21,375 bases of DNA from Nemertoderma westbladi (taxonomy: Eukaryota > Xenacoelomorpha > Nemertodermatida > Nemertodermatidae): the NCBI GenBank assembly GCA_032718475.1, contig JAUCBJ010008758.1, positions 1-21,375 on the forward strand, in the 5' to 3' direction. Positions 1 to 9,225 of this stretch are shown here, in pieces. Position numbers and translations under genes: made by a program. The notes below the pieces were generated by a model. It did not search any database. It was not told where the DNA came from and saw only the letters and a list, made by a program, of their open reading frames with translations. The first letter of the stretch is position 1, and each line of letters starts with the position of its first letter.

Positions 1-1250
1 GAATCCCAAGTCAATTTATTTATGTATACTACCGGTATATCTACTCTATGTAAACACACCATATATACAACAGTACAGTATATATATAAACTTAGATATT
101 ACCAGCAACAGTAAAAAATTAACCCTTATATTTTTTTTAATATATATCTCACTTTAAAGGTACTGTAAGTAAAATCAGACCACACAGAAAGGTGGCGAAT
201 GAGGATCGCACTTTCTCCAATTAATATCAATTACAGGTAACTGGTATTAATTGAAAAATCTAACTTTCCTTTAATGTCAAAGTCGGTGACTGTTAGACAG
301 TTAATAAAGAACCTGACACCCGACTTTCTCGGTACGACGTGACTGACAGGTCGAATTCCGGGGTGGATAGGGGACATTCGCACACTTATTTTAAACTATC
401 TTACACAAAAGGGTCATAAGGGGGCAGCTTAGGGCTTTACGGTAGAGCTACAAGACACCAAGCAGGGTAAACCTATTAATGTGGTTTGAAACTCACTTTG
501 TTTGTTTAACTGGCCTCCGCTGTGTAGCACCGTTCACAATAATAACCAACACAAACAGGCCCGACAATCAGTACGATTGTGGGTGTACTTTATATCGTAA
601 TATAATGATCCCAGAAACCCAATAGGTGGGTTATCTGTATCGTGAAAGATAACACGTTAAAGGAAAGTATGGCTCCCTATGCCGTTATGTCAGGCGAATA
701 GGCAAGGCCGAATGAAATAGAGTTTGTTGAGCTATCGGTGGTTGCCGTTGGGGCCAAGGGGGGCCACCAACCATCCAGACGCACCGACCGTGACCGCGAC
801 CGGATAACTCACGCGGACGGTAAACTGCTCGGTTGAGGAAAAGCACCAGGCAAGACTGGGTCGCCTCGTACAGCACAGCGAGTACTAGGTAGCCACTGAC
901 TGAATATAAATATGAAATATATCTAAATATAAATAAGTTCAAATATGTTTAGTACGGTATTATCAATGTAGAGGTACAACCTGACTACATGAAAGCAACA
1001 CTATTACATGAAAGCTGAGGTACCACCTGACCGCAATAATTCCTTAACTACCGTTACAAGGCATTCAATGGTAGGGCCAGAACAGCTGATCATAACTATT
1101 AGCACCTTGTACTGTACCAATAGAAAGTAGGAAATGTGGGAGCTACTATCTACAGAGATTGGCAGTCAATTATTATCAGATAATAAACAAAGTAATCAGG
1201 GCGAGGCCCATTATTACCATCCCAGTTTAACATAATTAACAAAAAGTAAT
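1..1250. other. No gene seen; AT-rich with one GC-richer island at 700-860
   Basis: No recognisable protein, RNA gene or splice-bounded exon was found. CAATTAATA and TATTAATTG form a 9 bp inverted repeat near 218-253. The island at 700-860 is richer in G and C, and its reading frame on the minus strand resembles no known protein. Confidence 0.5.
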
Positions 1251-1258
1251 TTGTTGAG

Positions 1259-1401
1259 CACTGGTGCACAATCCGCAGTTGAGGAACTGCACAGGAATGT
1301 TCACCGGTGCACAATCCGCACTAACTAAACGCCAAGCCTCAAATCCTGCCGCAGTCATGGAACAGCACATGGTTGTTTTTCACCGGTGCACAATCCGCAG
1401 T
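1259..1401. repeat. Three interspersed copies of a 21-bp CACCGGTGCACAATCCGCA repeat
   Basis: Near-identical copies lie at 1259-1279 (CACTGG variant), 1302-1322 (CT at the end) and 1381-1401, in direct orientation with start-to-start spacing of 43 and 79 bp. The sequence between them differs, apart from GCAGT/CAGC and AACTGCAC-like fragments. GCAGTT GAGG AACTGC just after the first copy is a perfect 6 bp hairpin. It could be a decayed satellite or a set of protein-binding sites. Confidence 0.75.
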
Positions 1402-1473
1402 AACAAAGAACCAGTGGTTTCGGAGCCGCAGCTACTGTAAAGTGTTAATAGAATTAACTAATTAATTAATAGA

Positions 1474-1735
1474 ATTCAATTATCCTTCTAAGTGCCAAAA
1501 TGGGCTCCATGGTCCCACGACCTTTACGGAACCCATTCTGATTTCCACGGAGCAGTCTCTCAATGGGATCCCTGATGCGATTTAATAGAATCCTATTGTA
1601 TAGCTTTGCAGCAATCGAAATCAATGAGATTCCCCGAAAAGAACCATAGAGTGTTAGGTTGCCCTTCTCGGGAACTGGTACCAACTTATTTGTATTCATT
1701 TCTTGTGGGACTCTTGTCTTTCTGTACAAATGAAA
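1474..1735 (-). mobile_element. Fragment of the same LINE family: N-terminal reverse transcriptase region
   Basis: The minus strand encodes a fragment with the typical LINE RT opening: VPVPEKGNLT, then FRGISLISIAAKLYNRILLNRI, then NQNGFRKGRGTMEPI and LRRI, which correspond to RT motifs 0 to 2. It breaks off on both sides into AT-rich unrelated DNA, and no catalytic FADD follows. Positions 1481-1550 match 10384-10453 at 67 of 70 bases, so this and the intronic copy belong to one family. Positions 1621-1641 match 10454-10474. Its 70 bp at 1551-1620 are missing from the other copy. It is a dead fragment with no intact ORF. Confidence 0.85.
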
Positions 1736-1752
1736 TTATTATAAATTACCAT

Positions 1753-1768
1753 TTGATATCGATATCAA
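1753..1768. repeat. 16-bp perfect palindrome TTGATATCGATATCAA
   Basis: The two halves are exact reverse complements with no loop. The site lies just outside the LINE fragment in AT-rich DNA and has no known function here. Confidence 0.8.
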
Positions 1769-1769
1769 T

Positions 1770-2600
1770 ATGATAATAATATAATTGCTACAGTAATAAT
1801 AAATAGTACACCAAAATTAGGTTGTGATTCCCTCCAAGTTAATTTGTGGGCCGAAAACCTACAAGTTTAAAATGCACAGCATTTTACCGAAGTATAAAAA
1901 TCTAAATCCCAGCTAGCTATTTAAGAATAAGTAGGCCCCTGTATCATATTACATCATTGTGGAATTTCTAGCGTTATACAGTAACACTGACAGGATTTAA
2001 TAAGATACGAAATCAGTTTTATAACGTAAAATTTTTTCTCTTCGAATTTCGTATCGTAACAAAGAAATTGTCTTTCGTGTCTTATATAATAGAGTAGGTG
2101 ATCAATTTTCGTATTTAATCTTATTTTCGTATCAAAATGTTTTCCAAGTACTTAAAATATTTGCAAGTTTTTCAGCGTTGTTTCAGGACTACAGTATGTT
2201 CAGTTCACTCCCACAATATATTCGGCTTTTAAATCAACCAAATATCTACATGAATTTGTGCACAAAAGATCGATTCCACAATGAACAAGTGTTAATCCGA
2301 AAGGCTCTAGTTTTAAAAATTGCAGACGTTTAATATATGAAATGTTTTGGTGTTAATAGCTCCTTCGAAATAATCGACTTTTAAAAAAATCTTTGGGATC
2401 TCGGACACATACATGTTGTAAAATGTTCTACAGTATAAAATATTGGTTTATAAATATAACGGTACTGCAGTTCTGTATGGATAATATTAATTACCATTCA
2501 AAACAAAAATTATAATCTTTAATCTTATATTTCAGTTTATAATCTCATTTTCATAGTATAATAATAATTTAATATAAATAAACACAAATATATTTAATAT
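1770..2600. other. No gene seen; AT-rich intergenic or intronic DNA
   Basis: Repeated TTTCGTAT(C) strings occur at about 2046, 2108 and 2125. If 2609-2918 is a true first exon, this stretch would be its first intron. Confidence 0.45.
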
Positions 2601-2608
2601 CCTTTTAC

Positions 2609-2918
2609 CTTTGCTAATGGCGAATCCATGTTTAAAGGCCTCCAATAATGTGGTTACACCTGGTATATTAGTGGGGAGAATCGGTTGATCTGGGGTAGTG
2701 TAGGGGGATGTGTGCACCCGACCTTCTAGAATATTCGGAGGCTTTAAGGTATCTGATTGGTCGACTTGAGTGGTAGTCATGGCGACGGAGAGAAGTACAA
2801 TACACAGGAGTAGAATAAAAATAACTCCAGGTACAGGGTTTATATCAATGAAAGTTGTGGATACTGCAGAAGATATCGCGAAAATAGTTATAATAACACA
2901 AATGTGGTTGTCTCGCAT
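2609..2918 (-). CDS. Possible first exon of an unrecognised membrane or secreted protein
   Basis: On the minus strand an ATG at 2918 opens a frame whose first 103 residues contain two hydrophobic stretches: about 6-20 (ICVIITIFAISSAVS), resembling a signal peptide, and 31-47 (GVIFILLLCIVLLSVAM), resembling a transmembrane helix. A Pro/Thr-rich segment (60-90) and LLEAFKHGFAISK follow. At 2609/2608 lies AAAG followed by GTAAAAG, a good splice donor. After it the frame turns into AT-rich sequence that does not look coding. This fits an initial coding exon in phase 1 whose downstream exons lie beyond 2600, possibly outside the window. I recognise no family, and a chance ORF cannot be excluded. 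Confidence 0.35.
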
Positions 2919-2945
2919 TTTATTTCTACTGTACTAGAATATAAT

Positions 2946-2984
2946 ATATGGATGATGGTGTTATGCAAAAGTGTGTTAAGCCAC
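2946..2984. repeat. Left arm of a 1.5-kb-spaced inverted repeat (GGTGTTATGCAAAAG motif)
   Basis: ATATGGATGATGGTGTTATG followed by CAAAAGTGTGTTAAGCCACA matches the reverse complement of 4407-4443, apart from a 3 bp gap and a few substitutions. A third, inverted relative of its inner half lies at 3158-3175 (TGTGGCTTAACACTTTTG). Confidence 0.7.
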
Positions 2985-3439
2985 AAAAGTTCAATTTGAG
3001 ATAATCGATGTCAAAGTTTTTAACATCCTGTGTGATCGTTGTTGTATTATCCAGATACATACTGTTGTGTTTTTATAAGAAAACATTTATGGAAATTAAA
3101 GTATTTTTCAAGTTAGTTTGCTAGAATATAGCATTTTCTCCAAAATATTGATGAAAATGTGGCTTAACACTTTTGGAAAACTTCATATTTGGCAAAACTT
3201 AAATTGTCAAAAGGTGTTATGCTTGCAAAAAGATGTCAAAAGATGTCAAGCCACACAATTATTATCATCGTCATCGTCCCGGGTTTAATAGTGAAAACAT
3301 TAGTGACAGCCCTAACTGATCTACCAAAGCCAATAGGAAAAGAGTAATTAATCATCCAATCGTAGCTCACTTGTTCCACTAATGGCTCCACCCTCCTATC
3401 AACCTTCATCTACATTTAACTTTATTACAGTCTAATAGA

Positions 3440-3600
3440 CTCCACTGTCATCGTCCCGGGTTTAATAAACTCCGTCGCCATCGTTCCGGGTTTAATAAGC
3501 TCCGCCAGTCCGCCGTCACCGTCCCAGGTTTAATAGACTCCGCTGCCATCGTCCCGGGTTTAGTAGACTATGTCGCCATCGTCCCGGGTTGCGATCGATA
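3440..3600. repeat. Degenerate 30-bp tandem repeat (core CATCGTCCCGGGTTTAATA)
   Basis: Units of the form GACTCCGCTGCCATCGTCCC plus GGGTTTAATA recur with the core at 3448, 3478, 3516, 3546 and 3576, giving spacing of 30, 38, 30 and 30. A solitary copy of the core lies at 3271-3290, and broken remains continue to about 3660. The repeat is markedly richer in GC than its surroundings. Copies differ by a few substitutions, such as GTTCCGGG and GTCCCAGG. Confidence 0.85.
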
Positions 3601-4001
3601 CAGGGTTTCAATTTAATAGACTCCGTCGCCTTCTTCCTGATCCCGCAGTCCGGGTTTCACGGCTGATCAACATCGTTCCGCTGTTCAGTGTTTTTAATAA
3701 ACGCCAGAAATCTGGCACTTCTATTTCTCTATTTAATTATTTAAATTTATTATATGCAATATTTATTTATTTATCGGTAGCCTACCGGTACTGTATCTGT
3801 ATTTAATGAATTGCAATTTATTAAATTATGAATTACATTTCTGCATTTGTTATATAGGCTAGGCCTATACTACTGTACCGTGTGTAAAATTGTACTCTGG
3901 CTTCCGGTACTGTCATTCATTGCAGCATTGAATACAACTACCGGTACGCAAAATACTGCAATCTATAAAGACTATATAACTGTATAAACCCAGATACCTG
4001 C

Positions 4002-4021
4002 TACCGGTAGGCCTACCGGTA
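4002..4021. repeat. 20-bp perfect palindrome TACCGGTAGGCCTACCGGTA
   Basis: Two TACCGGTA octamers overlap a central TAGGCCTA, and all three are palindromes themselves. The flanking bases (C and A) do not extend it. It combines in one site the two octamers over-represented in this window. Confidence 0.95.
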
Positions 4022-4173
4022 AAAGGAGTACAGCAGTGTTTGATGTGAAGCAAGTAATCTTAATTTAGCGACATCTTATAAGCAACTAAATTTACAATGT
4101 ATGAAAAGACCAAATGAAATTCAATATTAATTTTCACCTGTCTGCATGGATGGTTGTTTTTAGGTTATCTTTC

Positions 4174-4238
4174 CTTTGGCGGTCCAGTTCGGTCCAGTTC
4201 TCCACACTTTCGATCCAGTTCGGTACAGTTCGGTACAG
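4174..4238. repeat. Short tandem repeat of about 10 bp (CGGTCCAGTT / CGGTACAGTT)
   Basis: CGGTCCAGTT occurs twice in tandem. After a short break (TCTCCACACTTTCGAT), related units CCAGTTCGGTACAGTTCGGTACAG follow. This is simple local slippage, and the reading frames across it show no recognisable protein. Confidence 0.75.
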
Positions 4239-4406
4239 ATTCGTGTACAGTACTCCCTCTTTGACTAATAACAAATCCGGACTGTGGCTTAACTTTTTTG
4301 TATTTTTAAGGCATTTCTTCGTATTATTGGGCAATGTGATCTCATAAATTAGGTAGATTACACTTTCCTCTATCGAAGGATACAAAAAAACACAATTTCG
4401 ACAAAA

Positions 4407-4443
4407 TGTGGGATAACACCCTTTTGCATAACACCGTCCATAT
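4407..4443. repeat. Right arm of the inverted repeat paired with 2946-2984
   Basis: TGTGGGATAACACCCTTTTG followed by CATAACACCGTCCATAT is the inverted counterpart of the left arm. The enclosed 1.4 kb has no transposase-like frame, so this could be the edges of a non-autonomous element or two separate insertions of one short repeat. Confidence 0.65.
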
Positions 4444-5119
4444 GGAATTGCACTTTTTAAAACAGCGAGAAAGTACATGCAAAATAAACCACCACAACTC
4501 ACATTCTAAATTGGAATTTAAAACCTCATTGTAAAATCTTTGTACTTGTACTGTACAACTTCGATAACATATTGTTGGCAAAACCCAGAGCCACCAATCA
4601 CTTTCCTGCCACAATAGGCCTATGTTCTAAGCAAAGCAAGCTAGGCTACCTACCATGTTGGGTCTAGGATTTTTAAGATTATGTTAAAGGAGTAACTTGA
4701 GTAACTTTTGTGATATTTTTTCAATTGAGGTAATTAATTATGTTTGTTGGAAAGATAAACAATACGTGAGAAATTTAATAATTAGAAATCTCAATAAATG
4801 TAAGATGTTGTTTATTTTAAGAAAATACATACCATGTTTATAATTCTTAAGCTACTTGTTAACTTAACATTACATACCGTTATTAAAATGTTACAATAAT
4901 GTTTTTACATATAAGTCACTTTTCGCAACTGTAATATAAATATTTATTTGGTTGTATATTATGTTTACTTCTACTTATTAGTGTTTTTCCCTCGTGGTTC
5001 TCTACATAGATTCAGTTAGGACCGCTGTTAGAACTGCAGTAGGTAGGAAAGGCAACTTAATATTGCCTGTTTTCTGTCCGGTAAAAGTGTGATAATTATG
5101 CAAATAAGTGTATCAGGAG

Positions 5120-5210
5120 ACAGTAGTGGCTGAACGTACTTACTGAGGGAGTCCCAGTAGTGGGAAACGGTACCGAGAATAGGTGGTTCGACCCCCATTT
5201 CCGTCCTTCA
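5120..5210 (+). repeat. Possible tRNA-derived SINE head (A-box and B-box like sequences)
   Basis: TGGCTGAACGT at 5127-5137 resembles a pol III A box, except for the last base. GTTCGACCC at 5186-5194 fits the B-box consensus GWTCRANNC. Their 59 bp spacing would suit a tRNA with a long variable arm (Leu/Ser type). The stems expected around the T loop do not pair well, so this is not a functional tRNA, and at best it is a decayed tRNA-derived SINE. Confidence 0.3.
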
Positions 5211-5949
5211 AAATCAACATTATCACTTCAACTCCAATTAATTTAATGTTCAAAATTTCAAATTTGATATGCTAGATAATGCAGTTGCTAAAGAAGTTAA
5301 ATAAAAATATATTTTTTTTAAACTTGAGCCAGTTATAGCTATTCTTTATTTTTTAAATAAAGTTAATTATTACCTAATAATTATATACATATTATATGCC
5401 ATATATTTATCAGTACCTTTATTAGTATCAACATTCTGATGAGAAACACGTGTTGACACACGTGCTTTAGCACAATTGGGGTGTAATCTAGTTGCATAAA
5501 TCCATATCCTATTGCAATGATTCTGTCCGTTAGTACCCTGTACCTGTATGTAAATTTTGAGAGTAATCAACATAATATAACAAAAGTATACCATCTCACA
5601 TAATGTGTTCATATTCTGTTTTCATATTATGTATTTTCATTATATATTTTATTTATTATAATTATTATGATTATAATGTAGGCCTATCTATATATTATAA
5701 TCATCATAATTTATTATCGGGAAGACTTATAGCTACACAAGGCTTTGTGTAGTAGCTACATACGTGTGGGTGTAACAACTACACAAGATTGTGAACCAGG
5801 CTTTACAGTAGTACAGTATTCTATGGAATTTCTGGACGTCTATTGCTTAGAATTACTACCTTGGCATGGCACCGGTATTTGTTTTGTAGGGCGAGACATG
5901 TAGTCGGCAAGCCTTTGCATAGGCCTACGGTTCATATAGGGCAAATGGT

Positions 5950-6080
5950 GCATGCCCGTCTGTCTGTCCGTCCGTCTTTGTAAATGTTTCAAAGCGAATT
6001 TCTCGGAATTGCTGGTTCGGAATTGAACCAAACTTAGTAGGTAAAAGTAGTAGAGGGATAGTTTAGATCGGTGAAAAATC
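5950..6080. repeat. CTGT/CCGT-rich repeat with flanking TTTCTCGGAATTG segment
   Basis: CCGTCTGTCTGTCCGTCCGTC is followed by TTTCAAAGCGAATTTCTCGG and a GAATTG-rich stretch. A similar arrangement, with GACAGACAGA-type repeats near 10855-10905 and GGTTCAAACTTTAAAGGC then AACTCGGAAT at 11060-11090, recurs in the GPCR intron. Both may derive from one dispersed repeat family. Frames across them show no protein. Confidence 0.4.
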
Positions 6081-6534
6081 ATTCAATCTGACGTCAGCTA
6101 TGACAGATTATATGTGGTTTTTAGAAATAATGTTAAATTTCTCGGGAACGCCTCATTTTCCTGTTAAAATTTTGGCTGCTTGTAGAGAATCATGAAGTCC
6201 ATCTTTTACGAAATTGAAAAGTTAAGACATTTAATTGGGGATCCTCTAGAGACTCCGAAGTAATGACATTTGGGCTACCGGTACGGTACTGCTGTACTGT
6301 GCATTGGTAAGTATGAAATTGCAGAATAAAAATTTGAGCCCACCTAGCGGATTAATATATGATTGTATATCGAAAGAATACATTTATAGCATGGGGTATG
6401 GGGTCCGAGCCACGAAGTTGGCACTGATGAGCCTCATGTTGCTCGATGGCCCCACGAACGTGTTACAATAGTCTGTAGGCCTACTACACTACACCATGTC
6501 CTGGAATATAGTATTGTTATTCAGGTACCTGGCA

Positions 6535-6552
6535 CCCCCCCCCCCCCCCCCC
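6535..6552. repeat. Poly-C tract of 18
   Basis: A pure run of 18 C after GGTACCTGGCA and before AAATTTTTC. The opposite strand is an 18-G run able to form a G-quadruplex. Confidence 0.95.
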
Positions 6553-6893
6553 AAATTTTTCTACAAATCTTAATGAGATTGCATGAAATTTGAAATAGAG
6601 ATAGTTTCACCTCCCTCCTGCTCCGTGGGTGAGCCATAATTTTTATTTTTGCTTTCAATCTTTAGCTACAAGTGTTTGAAAAATGTGTCTTCGGCGATAT
6701 TTCACAGGTCACAGTGCAATCAGTCTTCAACCTTATAGTGATTTGATGGTACCAATAGAAAGCTGGCCGTGCAAGGATTCCCAATCTGTAAAAACATTTG
6801 AATTTGGTTGGGAAATAGCTGAGATATGGGCATCCGAATGTCGCATGTATTTGCTTCCCCCCGCAGGCCATTTATTCTATTTAATAAACACAC

Positions 6894-6909
6894 AATGTTC
6901 TAGAACATT
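6894..6909. promoter_or_regulatory. 16-bp perfect palindrome with TTCTAGAA core
   Basis: AATGTTCTAGAACATT is an exact palindrome whose centre fits the nTTCnnGAAn pattern of heat-shock elements. Similar TCTAGAACA strings recur at about 7908 and 7918. No gene follows within 1 kb on either strand, so a regulatory role is only a possibility. Confidence 0.2.
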
Positions 6910-7827
6910 TTGTTTATTCCATACGTATAGTAGTGACAGTTCCTTGGTGGTGTATTATATTGAAAATATTTTTTTGTTCAATAAACTACTTAACTAATTA
7001 CCGCTAGTTATCTATCCGGCCTAACATGAGGCAATAAGTTCAGTAGTCAGCGCATTTTGCCAGTAGGCCTACAGTAGGCTATTTTGTGTAGTTATTATAG
7101 TTATTAGGCGAATGTTTTAAATTTCCCTCCATTGTACAGTATTTCCGGGTTGCTAAGGGATTTTATCAAATTGGGCTAGTAGTGGTTGATCAGTCAAAAG
7201 ATAGCGGGCATTTAAGTAGGCCCACAGTTTTCGCTTAAAGTCGTTTTTTGGAACGTCTTTTTTCAGACGTTCAGACAGAAAAACTGTCCCAAAAAGGTTG
7301 TATAAAAACAGCTGAATGTATTTTATAATTCATTGATAACTGTATTTTCTTTTTTATATAATTAATTTATTTAATATTGAATATGTGATTGACCTACTGT
7401 AGCTCACAGCGCTCACTCAATAAGCAAATGATTGGTCTCTGGGTCGGTTGGAAAAAGACTATTTTCCCATGTAAAAATTATTTAAAATTATTAAGCATAT
7501 AGTTATGTATCCTATGCTAAGTTTAATTTGAATTGTTGTTTTATTTTAGGTAATAATTCGTGACACTCCCTATACTGTATGTACACTATGAAAGTAATAT
7601 AGATAAATTTTCGAACAATTTTTTGCAATAATTTGTATTTTAAAATATGTACAAGTTAGCAATAAATTATTTAAAAGGTTATGAATATATTTTTTATTCT
7701 TTAAAGTTTTCAAAAATATACAATACTGGCTTCACTTGTTTCGATTTTTTAAATAAGTTCTGGAACTTATTTTTTTATTCTATAACTTATTTTTTCTTTT
7801 TATTTTACAAAATAGATAAAAAGAACA

Positions 7828-7862
7828 AACATAGCTATTTGTAGCTATTTGTAGCTATTTTT
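7828..7862. repeat. Triplicated 12-bp unit TAGCTATTTGTAGCTATTTG
   Basis: TAGCTATTTG occurs three times in a row (the last followed by TTTC) at 11-12 bp spacing. It is a short simple tandem duplication in AT-rich DNA. Confidence 0.75.
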
Positions 7863-8078
7863 CTTATAGAACATTTTCCCGATTATTGCAAAAATAGATC
7901 TAGAACAATTTTTTAATTCTAGAACATTTAAATATTATTTATTATCATTTAAAATGGTCTAAAATTAAATTATTTGTTCGAGAACCTTTTCTTAATAAAT
8001 ACCTAACATTGATTTGGAAAATTAAAAAAAAAATTTAAAACCAGATTGAATTAAAATAAAGTGAAAAAACATGATTTT

Positions 8079-8126
8079 GATTATGTCCCGATTTTCCATG
8101 TCCCAATTATTGCCCGGGACATAATC
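8079..8126. repeat. 12-bp perfect inverted repeat (GATTATGTCCCG / CGGGACATAATC)
   Basis: The stem halves at 8079-8090 and 8115-8126 are perfect complements with a 24 nt loop that itself contains ATGTCCCAATTAT, a variant of the stem. The following 100 bp contain further GTCCC/GGGTACC-like fragments. This looks like the edge of a decayed element. Confidence 0.6.
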
Positions 8127-8849
8127 GTTCTTCTCCCTATTATTCTGGTACCAGTTGTCCGCGGGGTCCCAATAGTTAGTATGCCAATATTCCGGGTACC
8201 AAACGGTCTGGGTCCCAAATGTACTAATCCGCTTCAAACGGGATCAGAATATTAAAAGTCGTAACACAATAATTATACAATATTTCAGTAATTATTATTA
8301 ATTAATATGACCTTTGAATAGGCCTACGCACTTTCACATCCAAAATACATGGAATTTGTAAAGATTGGTTATAATATATTTATCATCGTAAATACAAACA
8401 TTTGCTAATAAACGTAACAGTGATTTATCAAAGACCAACATATGATTACAATCAAGTTATCTATTTCCTTGCACACTCATAAGTTCACAAAGTCCGAATT
8501 TATTCCGAATTCATTAAATATCACTGCAAACTCAATTCTAACACAAATAAAATGCGAACATTCTTAGTATTTATTTCTCACAAGTTATCAACATTATCTA
8601 TAAATGTGTGCTTGTAAAGGTATTGTCGGAAGTACATTAATAAATATTTGAACGATAATTATTAATCACAAAATACTATAATTAGTCCCGTCACTCTAAA
8701 ATAAATTCTCGTATTAGTAACAAGAAACACAAAATAATTAATTTAATGTTTTACACTATAATAAACAAATGATTTGAGTTACTACAATATTACATGTGCT
8801 TTAATAATCTTTAATATTTTTATTTATTTTTATTCACTATTTTTTAATG

Positions 8850-8855
8850 TTTATT
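8850..8855 (-). terminator. Candidate polyadenylation signal of the GPCR gene
   Basis: TTTATT on the plus strand reads AATAAA on the receptor's coding strand, 41 bp after its stop codon. Several further TTTATT copies follow between 8817 and 8835, so the exact site used is uncertain. Confidence 0.45.
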
Positions 8856-8895
8856 ATGGCAAACAAATATAATTAAGTAAATAGAATTGCGCCAT

Positions 8896-9072
8896 CTAGC
8901 GTCTTGAACAAGTAAATAGCTTCTTCAAATCAGTTCTAAACCGAGAGTTTGCAAAAGTGTATATAATTGGATTCAGAGCGTTGTTGAGGTAGTACATATG
9001 TACCATAAACATTAAACCGGACTGCGAGATCGTGTTATTCATGAAAGCCAGTTCAATAATTGTATATTGTTT
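8896..9072 (-). CDS. Class A GPCR, coding exon 2 (TM7 and C-terminal tail)
   Basis: This short exon encodes the last 58 residues of the receptor begun at 14841-15905. It is preceded on the minus strand by a T-rich tract ending TTTTCAG (9073-9079), a good acceptor, and it starts in phase 0, matching the donor at 14840. The peptide contains the end of the third extracellular loop, a TM7 with NPIIY (receptor residues 389-393), and a helix-8 sequence with alternating basic and hydrophobic residues ending in a Cys (FTC, a possible palmitoylation site) just before the stop TAG at 8896-8898. It supplies exactly the TM7 missing from exon 1, giving 413 residues in total. A TTTATT on the plus strand at 8850-8855 (AATAAA on the coding strand) lies about 40 bp past the stop. 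The exon was found by reading the motif, since it is too short and lacks a starting Met to stand out as an ORF. Confidence 0.92.
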   Translation of the reverse strand, partial: KQYTIIELAFMNNTISQSGLMFMVHMYYLNNALNPIIYTFANSRFRTDLKKLFTCSRR

Positions 9073-9225
9073 CTGAAAATAAGAAATAAATGTTTGAAAT
9101 TAGTTGTAGTGAATTGTATTACCTTTTAAAAGAGGAGAGTAAAGAAAGATAAATTAAATGCTACCATATACTGCTACGATCGGCATGCTGCATTGCAGTT
9201 GCATCATATATATATTACATTTATA

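Larger units (their letters stand above)
4450..6500. other. No gene seen apart from listed repeats
   Basis: The sequence is AT-rich with scattered TAGGCCTA sites (4615, 5679, 5920, 6476) and a TACCGGTA site at 6276. Short frames on either strand match no protein family I recognise. Confidence 0.5.
6560..8895. other. No gene seen; AT-rich with short inverted motifs
   Basis: The 104-codon plus-strand frame at 6683-6997 has no family resemblance. GAACGTCT/AGACGTTC form a hairpin near 7251-7272. TTTTTGCAATAAT at about 7620 and ATTATTGCAAAAA at about 7882 are inverted copies flanking 250 bp of AT-rich DNA. The 3' UTR of the GPCR would occupy the last part, downstream of 8896 on the minus strand. 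Confidence 0.45.

Noticed and set aside
685-942. A protein-coding exon in the GC-richer island
   Set aside because: The frame has no recognisable motif, and no convincing splice or start context was found.
4134-4502. A 122-codon minus-strand frame as a gene
   Set aside because: It spans a short tandem repeat and the inverted-repeat arm at 4407-4443, and it shows no family motif, so a chance frame is more likely.
5120-5210. A functional tRNA gene
   Set aside because: A- and B-box-like words are present, but the T stem and acceptor stem do not pair, so at best it is a tRNA-derived repeat.
6683-6997. A 104-codon plus-strand frame as a gene
   Set aside because: There are no recognisable domains, the end is AT-rich, and a 16 bp palindrome lies within it. 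There are no splice or regulatory signals that would support it.
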